Positions 16,560 to 25,500 of a DNA stretch of 64,000 bases are shown here, piece by piece; the first letter of the stretch is position 1; every line of letters starts with the position of its first letter. The DNA is taken from the NCBI GenBank assembly GCA_964520655.1, contig CAZFNI010000003.1, positions 62,001 through 126,000 of the forward strand, given 5' to 3'. The DNA comes from JACQQW01 sp964520655 (GTDB lineage: Bacteria; Omnitrophota; Gorgyraeia; Zapsychrales; Fredricksoniimonadaceae). Made by a program: the position numbers and the translations under genes. The notes below the pieces were generated by a model. That model was not told where the DNA came from. It worked only from the letters and a program-made list of their open reading frames with translations, and ran no database searches.

Positions 16560-17674
16560 AAATCTCAAGCAAGATCATCCTGTTGATCGTCCTGTTGTTG
16601 TGCGGCCTGTCGTTCTCGGCCCTTAGCGGCCTTAATCAGATGCGCCAGATCCGTCAGGAGTATTCCGATATGGTCACATTCGACGTTGCCCTGATGAGCT
16701 CTGTCAATACGGTGTATCAGGTCCAGCTGCAGAAAAATGTGCTCTTGGCGCAACTGATCAACATCGCTGAGGAAATGGCGTTCGAACAGAATAATTTTGC
16801 CCGGGCCAGTTATCTTAAGGACCAGCTTAAAGGGATCAAGTCGACATATCAGCAGTATACGGATGATTCAAGATCTCAGGGGCAGCGCGCCACTGATCTG
16901 GCCCAGGGGGCTTCCCGTTTTAATGTGCTGGAGGAACAGAAACCATCGCTGTCCAATATCCGCGAAGGGTTGAAACGTTTGGAATCGGTGCGGGCGGATT
17001 ATGATGCCAGTGTGATGGACATATTAAAGGCGGTCGAAGCCGGAGGTTTTAAGCTCTCTATTGAGGACCTAGAGAAGCTTCAGGATGATGAGAATGCCCT
17101 GACCAAAGATGTGGCCAAGATCTTAAAGACCGTGCAGGATTCCCTCATGTTCTCGCTTGACCAGGCCAAGCAGTGGGAGAAATACGCGTTCTTGCGGTTT
17201 GTGTACTTGTTGATAGCCGTTTTTGTTTTGTCTTTTGTATTGGCTTTCTGGATCGTCACCTCGATCGTCCGTCCGATCAAGCAGTTAAGCCGAGCCGTCA
17301 AATCGGTTGGGGAGGGGAATTTCAACGTGAAAGTCCCGGCCACATCCCACGATGAGATCGCGAGTTTAGCCAGGACGTTCAATGACATGAGCCGCCGGCT
17401 GGAGGACTATAAACAACGCATTGAACAGCAGAACAAGGACATAAAGACAGCTCATGAGGATTTGGATAAGTTCATCCATCTGATGGGTCATGATATTTTA
17501 GATCCCTTAACCATGATGATCGCCTATTGCTCCTATATTGAACAGCATGCCGGCGCAAGCATGGAAGGGAAGAATTTAGAAAGTCTGCAGGGCATCCGCA
17601 AGGCCGCCACCCGCATGCATGCCATGGTCAAAGAGCTTTTGGACTATACCAAAAGCAAGCGCATGAGCGCGTAA
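16556..17674 (+). CDS. HAMP and HisKA-like signalling protein lacking an ATPase domain
   Basis: A 372-residue protein: transmembrane helix (about 5-25), a helical periplasmic sensor (about 30-210), a second transmembrane helix (about 215-238), a HAMP domain (SIVRPIKQLSRAV to DMSRRL, about 240-292), a coiled coil and a histidine kinase dimerisation segment with an H-box (HLMGHDILDPL) near residue 310. The protein stops shortly after the second HisKA helix (LLDYTKSKRMSA), and there is no N-box, G1 or G2 motif, so it cannot bind ATP. It may be a receiver for another kinase or a truncated gene. A repeat-bearing region begins 22 bases after the stop. It overlaps the previous gene by ATGA. Confidence 0.85.
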   Translation: MKISSKIILLIVLLLCGLSFSALSGLNQMRQIRQEYSDMVTFDVALMSSVNTVYQVQLQKNVLLAQLINIAEEMAFEQNNFARASYLKDQLKGIKSTYQQYTDDSRSQGQRATDLAQGASRFNVLEEQKPSLSNIREGLKRLESVRADYDASVMDILKAVEAGGFKLSIEDLEKLQDDENALTKDVAKILKTVQDSLMFSLDQAKQWEKYAFLRFVYLLIAVFVLSFVLAFWIVTSIVRPIKQLSRAVKSVGEGNFNVKVPATSHDEIASLARTFNDMSRRLEDYKQRIEQQNKDIKTAHEDLDKFIHLMGHDILDPLTMMIAYCSYIEQHAGASMEGKNLESLQGIRKAATRMHAMVKELLDYTKSKRMSA

Positions 17675-17696
17675 ACTACCCATTCACTATCATGAA

Positions 17697-17821
17697 ACGG
17701 GTCCTGTCACCGACATGTTTGTTCCGTCCTCGCGTCACCCATCCCCCGGTGGGGTAGCGAAAGATAAAACTTACGCTTCCCCTGACGCTGCGGTCAGAAC
17801 AAACATATCGGTGCCACCCGT
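17697..17821. repeat. Palindromic element, intergenic copy
   Basis: Outer arms ACGGGT (17697-17702) and ACCCGT (17816-17821). Main arms CACCGACATGTTTGTTC (17708-17724) and GAACAAACATATCGGTG (17797-17813), one mismatch. Inner pair GCGTCA (17732-17737) with TGACGC (17783-17788). The core at 17730-17758 matches the copy inside the 7788 gene at 28 of 29 bases, while the arms differ in sequence but keep complementarity. That pattern points to a structured mobile or repeated element rather than chance. Confidence 0.82.
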
Positions 17822-17852
17822 AAGCATAAGATAGACTAAGTAATGTCAAGCC

Positions 17853-18023
17853 AACCCGCAGGGATACGGGATGTTCCTAAAAGACGCGAACGTCCCCCAC
17901 CAGATGCCACCCTAACAACATAATCAACGACTAACCCCAACCGTTGCCATAGATATTGTGCATCTGTTGTGGGGGCTGGGGGGGTGAGCGGCTTGAAGGA
18001 AGCATCCCGTGTCCCTGCGGGTT
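17853..18023. repeat. 171-base hairpin element, unrelated arms
   Basis: The 21-base arms at 17853-17873 (starting AACCCGCAGGG) and 18003-18023 (ending CCCTGCGGGTT) are complementary except for one position that would be a U-G pair in RNA. Internal pairs continue the stem: TTCCT (17874-17878) with AGGAA (17997-18001), CCCCCAC (17894-17900) with GTGGGGG (17969-17975), CAGATGC (17901-17907) with GCATCTG (17960-17966), CAACG (17925-17929) with CGTTG (17942-17946). It could be a MITE-like insertion or a structured RNA. Confidence 0.7.
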
Positions 18024-18086
18024 TCATGCCTGTCATTCCGTCATACAGGGGGTCTGTTGCTTATCACAAGAACCCTGCATTCTTTG

Positions 18087-18115
18087 TTGAATTCCATGCC
18101 CCAATCAAGTACAAT
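18087..18115 (+). promoter_or_regulatory. sigma70-type promoter of the ROK-lptD unit
   Basis: TTGAAT at 18087-18092, a 17-base spacer and TACAAT at 18110-18115. The predicted start lies about 33 bases before ATG 18155, which has an AAGGGA ribosome site. This is a conventional leader. Confidence 0.65.
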
Positions 18116-18154
18116 ATGCCCGTCATAAATATTATTTAGAACATAAGGGATTTT

Positions 18155-19084
18155 ATGCATATATATACTATTGGGATCGATATTGGTGGGACCAATATCA
18201 AGATCGGCGTATTGGACCGCTCTGGTGTTGTCATCGCCCGAAACCATTTTGCCACAAAGCCTTTTGCGTCTAGTAAAGTCAAGCTGATCGATGCCATCGC
18301 GTCGCATGTGCGGACGATCATGGAGCATGCCGGTATCAAACGCAACCAGGTCAATGGCATCGGTATTGGTCTTCCGGGGCCGATCGACCACAAGGCGGGA
18401 ATTGTGCGGTTTCTACCCAATATTCCCGGCTGGAAGAATGTCCCGCTTAAAAGCCTGCTTGAAAAACGGTTGAATATCCCGGTGTACATTGACAATGACG
18501 TGAAATTAATTACCCTGGCCGAATGGAAGAAAGGCGCTGGCAAAGGTTATACGGATCTGGTATGCCTGACGCTTGGAACTGGTGTGGGCAGCGGGCTTGT
18601 GTTAGGTGATCAACTTTATCGCGGCGTTCATAATGCGGCCGGAGAATTAGGGCATTTGCCCATCAATGAAGAGGGGCCCAAATGCAACTGCGGTGGGTAC
18701 GGCTGTCTGGAAAGTTATATCGGCAACCAGCGTTTGTTCGCGCGCGCCAGTACGATCATGAATACGCCGGGCATGACCACTCAAACCATGTTCGCGTTAG
18801 CCAATAAGAATAATAAGAAAGCGTTGAAGTTCTGGGAAGAAACAGCGACGCATTTAGGCAATGGTTTAACGGCCATTGTCAATTTGCTTAATCCCCAGAT
18901 CATCATCATCGGCGGAGGGGTTTCCAACAACCACCGCTATTTATTTAAAACCGCTCAAGCTGTCATTGATTCCCGGGCCATGCTGACCCACCGTAAAAAG
19001 GTCAAGATCGTTCGGGCAAAGTTGGGCGATGACGCCGGCATCATCGGCGCGCAAGTACTGGTCAATCATGTCCAAGATCTGTAA
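18155..19084 (+). CDS. ROK family sugar kinase (glucokinase-like)
   Basis: A 309-residue ROK protein. The ATP-binding phosphate loop is GIDIGGTNIK (7-16), and the catalytic Asp lies in YIDNDVKL near residue 112. The ROK zinc site CNCGGYGCLESY is at about 173-184, with the metal-binding ELGHL segment just before. No helix-turn-helix precedes the kinase fold, so it is an enzyme rather than a ROK repressor. Glucose or another hexose is the likely substrate, feeding glucose-6-phosphate into nucleotide-sugar supply. The adjacent lptD starts inside its 3' end. Confidence 0.9.
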   Translation: MHIYTIGIDIGGTNIKIGVLDRSGVVIARNHFATKPFASSKVKLIDAIASHVRTIMEHAGIKRNQVNGIGIGLPGPIDHKAGIVRFLPNIPGWKNVPLKSLLEKRLNIPVYIDNDVKLITLAEWKKGAGKGYTDLVCLTLGTGVGSGLVLGDQLYRGVHNAAGELGHLPINEEGPKCNCGGYGCLESYIGNQRLFARASTIMNTPGMTTQTMFALANKNNKKALKFWEETATHLGNGLTAIVNLLNPQIIIIGGGVSNNHRYLFKTAQAVIDSRAMLTHRKKVKIVRAKLGDDAGIIGAQVLVNHVQDL

Positions 19085-21254
19085 AAACCTGCTATTGTTC
19101 GTTCTGCTGTGCGCACCGGCGCTCGCCCATGCCCAGTGGGATGTGACGGAAAAAGACCAGGGTAAGACCTTTAAGGATATTAAAGAGGGTAAAATCTCTC
19201 TGGATGTTCAGAAACCTTCTGGTGCTGTTGAGGTTCAGGCGGACAAAGTGGAATTCCTCAGTCCTGCCAATACGGCCAGGGCCAGCGGTAATGCGGTGAT
19301 CCGGTCGGGCGACAGTCTTCTCAAGGCGGATTCTGTCGAGATCAACAAGACCACCAAAGAGGTCACTGTCCGGGGGGATATGTATTTAGACACGCCCCAA
19401 TTTTCTGTGGATGCCGATGGGGCCGCGTATAATTTCTCCACCACCGCCGGTGCGTTTGATAATGTGCGGATGTTCAATGAGCCTTTCCAGATCAAGGGGC
19501 GGCACATTGATAAAGATGCGGACGGGCATATCCTGATGCAGGATGGATATTTGACCACCTGCGACCATGATCATCCCCATTACCGCATGCAGACGCGGAC
19601 GCTGGACGTTTATCCGGGGGACAAGGCCGTTGCCCGTGGCGTGACGATGTTCTTAGGGCCGGTTCCTGTCATGTATTTCATGAAATTCACTCAGGACCTC
19701 AAAGACAAGCCGTGGTTTACCTTTACGCCGGGATATAAAAAAGATTTGGGGATGTTCTTATTGACCCGTTCCCGGATCAAGGTGAATGATAATTTTAAGA
19801 CAACTATCCGTGTCGACGGGTATGAGCGCATGGGGTTTGGGATCGGCGCGGACAGTTCCTACCGGACGCCCTCATTCGGTTCAGGCATCATGAAATATTA
19901 TTTTATCAATGAACGCCAGATCGCGGCCAAGCATCCCTGGTCGTCCAAAAGAGCGGCGACGGTCCAGAATGAACGCTATCGCCTGGAATGGCGCCATCAG
20001 TGGAACATGGACGATAAGACCCAAGCGGTGTTCCAGTATTACCGTTTAAGCGATAATCTTATCTTAAAACGTTACTTTGAACGTGAATACCGCAAAGAAT
20101 CTGATCCGCAGACTTTCTTTTATATCAACCGGGCCCTGCCGGCGGGTAACTTAAGCCTTCGGGTCGACCATCGGGTCAACCGTTTTGTGCAGGCCATAGA
20201 CCGTACCCCTGAAGTCACCTATTCTCTGGCGGGTCAGCCTATCGGCAGCAGCGGATTTTATCTAAAAACAGAGGACAGTATATCGAATCTGGTCAACCGC
20301 CAGGCGTCTCCAACGGAAGATAGACGAAAGACCTTGCGCGCCGATTCCAATAATGAAGTCTCATACCCGACGCACATAGGTTTTGTCCAGTTCACGCCCA
20401 TGGTTGGCGGGCAAACCACCTATTACAGCCGTACCATCGACGACCGCAGGCCCAAGGATGTGGTCAGGCAGATGTTTAAGACAGGTGCGGATTTCAGCAC
20501 CCGCTTCATGAAGGTCATGCAATTAGATCGTGGACTTTTGGGTAGCGATCTCACGAAGCTGCGTCATATCATCGCGCCCAGCGTCGCTTACCGTTACCAG
20601 CATACGCCGACATTCCAGGCCTCCCGTTTAAATCAGTTCGATGCCGCCATCGACGGATTGTCCCAGGACCACCGCATCACGTTCTCCTTGGAGAATAAAC
20701 TGCAGGCCAAACGCAAGGGCAAGATCGTTGATCTGGTTCGTGATCTGGCCACCGTTGACTATCTGATCAAGCAGACAGGCCGCGGCGGGCAGCTTTCCCC
20801 GGTGAGGAATTTGTTTGAATTAACGCCGCTAAGCTGGCTGCGGTTGGTCACAGATACGACCATCGACCATAAGCATAACCGCATTTCCGAGGGGAATCTC
20901 GATGTGTATTTTACCAAAGAGGATAAATACGGTTTTGATATCGGCGATCGTTTTGCCCGCGGACAGGACCATCAGCTGATCACTCAATTCGCCTATATCA
21001 TCAACCCGAAATGGCGCTTTAAGATGTACGACCGTTTCGATGTCGGCACCGGCGCGCTGCGCGAAGAGAATTACACCTTGACCCGCGACCTGCATGAGTG
21101 GGAAATGAATTTTATTTATGGTCAGACGAGGGGCAGTGGTATAGAATTCTTGATGTCGTTTAAGCTCAAAGCCTTCCCGGATCAGCCGTTGGATCTGTTT
21201 AGTTCCACCTTCCACGAACGTAAAGCGGGGTCGCAGACATCAGAAGGATTTTAA
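19068..21254 (+). CDS. lptD: LPS-assembly protein LptD
   Basis: A 728-residue outer-membrane protein that inserts LPS into the outer leaflet. I chose ATG 19068 because it begins a clean signal peptide (MSKICKNLLLFVLLCAPALAHA); a longer frame opens upstream at 19029. Next comes an OstA/LptA-like beta-jellyroll (about 50-190: VEVQADKVEFLSPANTARA, GNAVIRSGDSLLKADSVEI), then the barrel domain with many short amphipathic strands and family segments such as FTPGYKKDLGMFLL. The C-terminal strands are rich in aromatic residues. It overlaps the ROK gene by 17 bases. No LptE is recognisable nearby. Confidence 0.9.
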   Translation: MSKICKNLLLFVLLCAPALAHAQWDVTEKDQGKTFKDIKEGKISLDVQKPSGAVEVQADKVEFLSPANTARASGNAVIRSGDSLLKADSVEINKTTKEVTVRGDMYLDTPQFSVDADGAAYNFSTTAGAFDNVRMFNEPFQIKGRHIDKDADGHILMQDGYLTTCDHDHPHYRMQTRTLDVYPGDKAVARGVTMFLGPVPVMYFMKFTQDLKDKPWFTFTPGYKKDLGMFLLTRSRIKVNDNFKTTIRVDGYERMGFGIGADSSYRTPSFGSGIMKYYFINERQIAAKHPWSSKRAATVQNERYRLEWRHQWNMDDKTQAVFQYYRLSDNLILKRYFEREYRKESDPQTFFYINRALPAGNLSLRVDHRVNRFVQAIDRTPEVTYSLAGQPIGSSGFYLKTEDSISNLVNRQASPTEDRRKTLRADSNNEVSYPTHIGFVQFTPMVGGQTTYYSRTIDDRRPKDVVRQMFKTGADFSTRFMKVMQLDRGLLGSDLTKLRHIIAPSVAYRYQHTPTFQASRLNQFDAAIDGLSQDHRITFSLENKLQAKRKGKIVDLVRDLATVDYLIKQTGRGGQLSPVRNLFELTPLSWLRLVTDTTIDHKHNRISEGNLDVYFTKEDKYGFDIGDRFARGQDHQLITQFAYIINPKWRFKMYDRFDVGTGALREENYTLTRDLHEWEMNFIYGQTRGSGIEFLMSFKLKAFPDQPLDLFSSTFHERKAGSQTSEGF

Positions 21255-21288
21255 ACCCCAAGCATAAACAACAGGAGAGAAAGAAGAA

Positions 21289-22608
21289 ATGAATATTGCA
21301 ATTATTGGTTCAGGGTATGTAGGATTGGTCACGGGAGTTTGTTTGTCCCACATTGGCCACCATGTGATCTCCGTCGACAATAATCCGGAAAAGATCAAGA
21401 AGCTTAAAAAAGGCCAGATCCCCATTTATGAGCCCGGTCTTTTGGAATTAATGAAAGAATGCGTTCGCAAAAAGCGTCTTTCTTTCACGACATCTATCAA
21501 AGAGGCAACAGCCAAGTCGACCGTTATCTTTTTAGCTGTCCCAACACCGCCGAAACCAAACGGCGACGCGGACCTGACCTATATTGAGAACGTGGCCCGC
21601 GAGATCGCGCGCAGCATGGATTCCTATAAATTGATCGTTGAGAAATCCACTGTCCCGGCGGAAACGGGTAATAAGGTGCGCCGCACCATTCAACTGAACC
21701 TGCCTAAGAAATACAAGAAAGGACATAAGATCTTATTGGACTTTGACGTGGCTTCCAATCCGGAATTCCTTAAAGAAGGCAGCGCGGTCAGCGATTTCAT
21801 GAACCCGGACCGGGTTGTCGTCGGGGTTGAATCAAAAAAAGCTGAGGACCTGCTCAGGGAGATCTATAAGCCGTTAAAGACCAAGATCTTGGTCACCAAT
21901 ACCGCGTCGGCGGAGATGATCAAGCATGCGTCTAATTCATTTTTGGCGACGAAGATATCGTTTATCAACGCGGTGGCCCAGATCTGCGACCGCGTGGGTG
22001 CGGATGTGCTCAAAGTGGCGGAAGGGATGGGGCTGGACAAGCGGATCGGCCGCCAATTTTTGGATGCCGGTATTGGTTACGGAGGCAGCTGTTTTCCTAA
22101 AGACGTCGACGCGTTCGTGCGTTTAAGCGAAAAGAACGGTTATGATTTTTCCCTGCTTAAAAGCGTGCGTTTGATCAATGACGAGCAGCGCCGCTGGTTC
22201 GTAAGATTCATTGAAGAGAAATTGTGGAACATCAAGGACAAGACGATCGGCGTCTGGGGGATCGCTTTTAAACCTAACACTGACGATATCCGCAATTCCG
22301 CCGCCATCGAGATCATCCGTATGCTGCAGGCGGAAGGGGCCAAGGTCAAGGCGTATGATCCTAAAGCGCTGGAGAATGCGCGTAAGGAATTGCGCGGCGT
22401 GAAATTATGCGAGGATGCTTATGAGGCAGCGGAGGATTGCGATTGTTTGATCCTGCTGACCGAATGGGCGGAATTCAAGGATGTGAATTTCCGGCAAGTT
22501 CAGGCGGCGATGCGCCAGCCGGTCGTTTTCGACGGGCGTAATTTCCTGGATCCGGTCAAAATGGAAGAGGTTGGTTTTGAATATTATGGTATTGGAAGGG
22601 GGAAGTAA
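21289..22608 (+). CDS. ugd: UDP-glucose 6-dehydrogenase
   Basis: A 439-residue enzyme that oxidises UDP-glucose to UDP-glucuronate with two NAD+. The N-terminal Rossmann motif is GSGYVGLVTG (about 7-16); the catalytic Cys is C268 in GGSCFPKD; the C-terminal UDP-binding domain has the GVWGIAFKPNTDD segment. A GGAGAG site lies before ATG 21289. Its product is the substrate of the UDP-xylose synthase two genes downstream, so these genes form a short pathway. All key residues are present. Confidence 0.95.
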   Translation: MNIAIIGSGYVGLVTGVCLSHIGHHVISVDNNPEKIKKLKKGQIPIYEPGLLELMKECVRKKRLSFTTSIKEATAKSTVIFLAVPTPPKPNGDADLTYIENVAREIARSMDSYKLIVEKSTVPAETGNKVRRTIQLNLPKKYKKGHKILLDFDVASNPEFLKEGSAVSDFMNPDRVVVGVESKKAEDLLREIYKPLKTKILVTNTASAEMIKHASNSFLATKISFINAVAQICDRVGADVLKVAEGMGLDKRIGRQFLDAGIGYGGSCFPKDVDAFVRLSEKNGYDFSLLKSVRLINDEQRRWFVRFIEEKLWNIKDKTIGVWGIAFKPNTDDIRNSAAIEIIRMLQAEGAKVKAYDPKALENARKELRGVKLCEDAYEAAEDCDCLILLTEWAEFKDVNFRQVQAAMRQPVVFDGRNFLDPVKMEEVGFEYYGIGRGK

Positions 22609-22609
22609 T

Positions 22610-23908
22610 ATGTCGTTATTAGCAGGCGCGTTATCAAAAAAGATCAAGAATCATCAGGCGACAGTCGCGGTTATCGGGATGGGTTACGTCGGGCTCCCGC
22701 TGGCATTGTCTTTTGCCAGAAAAGGGTTTAAGACCTTTGGGGTCGATACCAATGAACGCCGGGTGGATGCATTAAAAACCGGGAAAAGTTATATCACTGA
22801 CGTGCATGCGTCAGAAATTCACGCGGTGCTGCACGCGAACCGTTTTACGCCGACGTTGGACGTGTCGGTTATCGCTCAAGCGGATGCTATTTTGATCTGT
22901 GTCCCGACGCCGATCAAACGCAAATACACACCGGATGTGTCTTACATTTTAAGCGCGGTGCGGACAACAGCGAAATATTTAAAGAAAGGGGCACTGGTCG
23001 TTTTAGAAAGCACGACGTATCCGGGGACAACGGATGAGCTGATCAAGCCGGAATTGGAAAAAAGCGGCTTGAAGGCCGGCCGTGATTTCTTTTTGGCATT
23101 CTCGCCGGAACGCATTGACCCGGGCAATAAACATTTCGAAGTGACCTCCATCCCCAAGGTTGTGGGTGGGATGACCGAGGACTGCACCAAGTTGACCGCC
23201 CAGCTGTACGGCTCGGTGATCAAGCGCGTGCATTTGGTCACATCGACTAAAGCTGCGGAGATGACCAAATTACTGGAGAATTCGTTTCGCATCGTCAATA
23301 TCGGCTGGATCAATGAGATCGCGCAAAGCTGCCACACCATGGGCATCGACGTGTGGGAGGTTATTGATGCGGCAAAAACGAAACCGTTTGGGTTTATGCC
23401 GTTTTATCCGGGATTAGGCGTCGGTGGGCACTGTATCCCTGAAGATCCTCTGTATCTGTACTGGAAAGCGAAACGTTACGGCTTTAATTCCAAATTCATC
23501 AAGCTAGCGGCCGACACCAATGCGCATATGCCCTCCTACGTGGCGCATCGTCTGGAAGAAACACTGAAAAAACCGTTAAGCAAATCGAAGGTATTGGTGC
23601 TTGGCGTCACGTATAAAAAAGACGTCAAAGATTTGCGTAAATCCCCGTCGATCAATCTGATCGATGTGATCAAACGCCGCGGCCATGTCGATTTTCATGA
23701 TCCGTTCTGCCCATTCTTAAAAGCAGAAGGTTTGGACATGAAGGGCGTCGAGCTGACACCTGCTGTCATCAAGAAATATGATGTGGTTGTTATCGCGGTC
23801 GATCACACCAAAGTGGATTATGCGTTGGTGCTGCGCCACGCGAAGAAAGTGTTCGATGTCAGGAACGTTTACCATAACAATAAAGACAGAAAGATCGTTC
23901 GTTTATGA
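22610..23908 (+). CDS. Nucleotide-sugar dehydrogenase (UDP-ManNAc/GlcNAc dehydrogenase type)
   Basis: A 432-residue enzyme of the WecC/WbpA group, which oxidises C6 of UDP-HexNAc sugars to uronic acids. The NAD motif is GMGYVGLPLA; the catalytic Cys is C275 in GGHCIPEDP, the form typical of the HexNAc enzymes rather than of Ugd. I chose ATG 22610, which has an excellent GGAAGGGGG site; an upstream in-frame ATG at 22571 lies within ugd and adds no family sequence. It starts one base after ugd and overlaps the next gene by ATGA. Exact substrate is inference. Confidence 0.92.
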   Translation: MSLLAGALSKKIKNHQATVAVIGMGYVGLPLALSFARKGFKTFGVDTNERRVDALKTGKSYITDVHASEIHAVLHANRFTPTLDVSVIAQADAILICVPTPIKRKYTPDVSYILSAVRTTAKYLKKGALVVLESTTYPGTTDELIKPELEKSGLKAGRDFFLAFSPERIDPGNKHFEVTSIPKVVGGMTEDCTKLTAQLYGSVIKRVHLVTSTKAAEMTKLLENSFRIVNIGWINEIAQSCHTMGIDVWEVIDAAKTKPFGFMPFYPGLGVGGHCIPEDPLYLYWKAKRYGFNSKFIKLAADTNAHMPSYVAHRLEETLKKPLSKSKVLVLGVTYKKDVKDLRKSPSINLIDVIKRRGHVDFHDPFCPFLKAEGLDMKGVELTPAVIKKYDVVVIAVDHTKVDYALVLRHAKKVFDVRNVYHNNKDRKIVRL

Positions 23909-24840
23909 AAAAGACAGTTGTTGTGACCGGAGGAGCAGGGTTTGTCGGCAGTCATTTATGTGACTGGTTCATCAAAAAGGGCTATAAAGTGGTCGCGGTC
24001 GATAATTTGATCACTGGCAGTAAGCGCAATATCGCCCATTTGAAGAATAACAAGGATTTTAAATTCATCCAGCATGATATCTCAAAGCCGCTTAATATCG
24101 CAGGGCCTATCCATTACATCCTGCATTTTGCTTCGCCGGCATCACCCGTCGACTATGTCAAACATCAGCTGGCCACCATGATGGTCGGGGCCCAGGGCAC
24201 GCAGAACGCTTTAGAGATCGCCAAGAAAAAGAAAGCGGTGTTCCTGCTGGCGTCAACCTCGGAAGTGTACGGGGATCCCTTGCAGCATCCGCAAAAAGAA
24301 AGTTATTGGGGTAATGTCAATCCCAACGGCCCGCGCAGCATGTATGACGAGGCCAAGCGCTATGCTGAGGCGATCACCATGGTGTATCATCGCTGCGATA
24401 AGGTCAATGTGAAGATCGTCCGTATCTTTAATACCTACGGTCCGCGCATGCAGATCAAAGACGGCCGGGTCGTCCCCAATTTCATCGACCAGATTTTAAG
24501 TCAAAAGCCATTGACCGTGTATGGCAACGGGAAGCAGACGCGTTCTTTCTGTTATGTCGACGACTTGGTCGACGGCATCACCAAGCTTTTACTGTCAAAA
24601 GAGACTGGTCCGGTCAATATCGGCAACCCCAGGGAATTCACGATCTTGCAGTTCGCTCAATTGATCCGCAAGTTCTACAACCCTAAAGCCAAGATCGTTT
24701 ATGAGCCCTTACCTAAGGATGATCCCAAGCAGCGCAAACCGGATATCAGCCTGGCCCGCAAGGCCCTGGGTTGGGAGCCCAAGATCCCATTGGAAGAAGG
24801 GATCCAGCGGACAATGGATTATTTTAAGTCCATTTATTGA
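23905..24840 (+). CDS. UDP-glucuronate decarboxylase (UDP-xylose synthase)
   Basis: A 311-residue extended SDR. The NAD motif is GGAGFVGSHL (about 9-18), the catalytic pair is in YDEAK near residue 148, and STSEVYGDP and RIFNTYGPRM match UDP-xylose synthases closely. It converts UDP-glucuronate to UDP-xylose. With ugd upstream it gives a complete route from UDP-glucose to UDP-xylose. The start overlaps the previous stop (ATGA). Family identity is strong. Confidence 0.93.
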   Translation: MKKTVVVTGGAGFVGSHLCDWFIKKGYKVVAVDNLITGSKRNIAHLKNNKDFKFIQHDISKPLNIAGPIHYILHFASPASPVDYVKHQLATMMVGAQGTQNALEIAKKKKAVFLLASTSEVYGDPLQHPQKESYWGNVNPNGPRSMYDEAKRYAEAITMVYHRCDKVNVKIVRIFNTYGPRMQIKDGRVVPNFIDQILSQKPLTVYGNGKQTRSFCYVDDLVDGITKLLLSKETGPVNIGNPREFTILQFAQLIRKFYNPKAKIVYEPLPKDDPKQRKPDISLARKALGWEPKIPLEEGIQRTMDYFKSIY

Positions 24841-24848
24841 TTTTCCCA

Positions 24849-24876
24849 TTGAACAATGAAAGTGATTTGTTATACT
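24849..24876 (+). promoter_or_regulatory. Extended -10 promoter of the TPP-enzyme/epimerase unit
   Basis: TTGAAC at 24849-24854, 16-base spacer, TATACT at 24871-24876 with TGT just before it. The -10 ends 11 bases before ATG 24888, so the leader would be only about 4-6 bases and carries no Shine-Dalgarno. The geometry equals that of the hrcA promoter. Confidence 0.65.
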
Positions 24877-24887
24877 AACCAGCGTTT

Positions 24888-25499
24888 ATGTTAACTAAAG
24901 AACAGCTCATTGCCTTTGAAAAAGACATCGCGGATGTATTCGCCACTGGCGTCATCCGTGCTCCGGTACATCTGCGTTCCGGTCGTGAAGATGCGCTCAT
25001 CAAGATCTTCACCGAATACGGCATCAATGACGATGATTATGTCTTCGGGTTCTGGGATTCTCATGAACTGGCGCTTCTTAAAGGCGTCCCTGCCGCGGAT
25101 GTGAAGGCGGCCATTGTGCGCGGCCGCAGCATATCGTTATGTTTCCCTGAGAAGAAAGTGTTATGCTCGGGTATTGTCGGTTCCCTGATGGGGACGGCAA
25201 CAGGCGTGGCCTGGTCTTTGAAGAAGCAGGGGAAAAAGGGGCGCGCATTCTTGTTCTGCGGAGATATGTCGGCGGAAACCGGCATCTTTCACGAAGCGGT
25301 CAAATATGCCTGCAATTTTGATCTGCCGGCAGTCTTTATTGTCGGTGACAACGGCGTTTCGGTCATGACGGATACCCGCGCGACCTGGGGGGATAAAGAC
25401 CCCTGGTTTATAGGGACAAAATACGCAAAAAAGATCATTTATTTCCAATATATCAACGGCTATCCTCATTCGGGCTTAGGCAAGCTGATCAAATTCTAA
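24888..25499 (+). CDS. Thiamine-diphosphate enzyme, transketolase N-terminal/E1-alpha-like subunit
   Basis: A 203-residue protein covering the cofactor-binding half of a TPP enzyme. The pyrophosphate/Mg motif begins FCGDMSAETG and runs to VGDNGVSVMTD (about 120-165), with ISLCFPEKK and an SLMGTATGVAWSLKK helix as in E1-alpha and transketolase N-domains. It is much shorter than full transketolase (about 660) or E1-alpha (about 350). The next gene, two bases later, supplies the pyrimidine-binding half. Placement among sugar-nucleotide genes suggests two-carbon transfer onto an activated sugar, but that is inference. Confidence 0.85.
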   Translation: MLTKEQLIAFEKDIADVFATGVIRAPVHLRSGREDALIKIFTEYGINDDDYVFGFWDSHELALLKGVPAADVKAAIVRGRSISLCFPEKKVLCSGIVGSLMGTATGVAWSLKKQGKKGRAFLFCGDMSAETGIFHEAVKYACNFDLPAVFIVGDNGVSVMTDTRATWGDKDPWFIGTKYAKKIIYFQYINGYPHSGLGKLIKF

Positions 25500-25500
25500 T

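Larger units (their letters stand above)
17675..18154. other. Gene-free 480-base region with two long inverted-repeat elements
   Basis: No convincing coding sequence, tRNA or rRNA is seen here on either strand. The region holds a palindromic element at 17697-17821, a second long hairpin at 17853-18023, a short hairpin (CCTGT 18029-18033 with ACAGG 18045-18049) and then the promoter of the ROK gene. Short ORFs inside are dictated by the repeats. No T-run follows the hairpins, so they do not look like simple terminators. Confidence 0.7.

Noticed and set aside
17674..18154. The hairpins as rho-independent terminators of the HAMP gene
   Set aside because: No T-run follows either stem and the stems are far longer than terminators.
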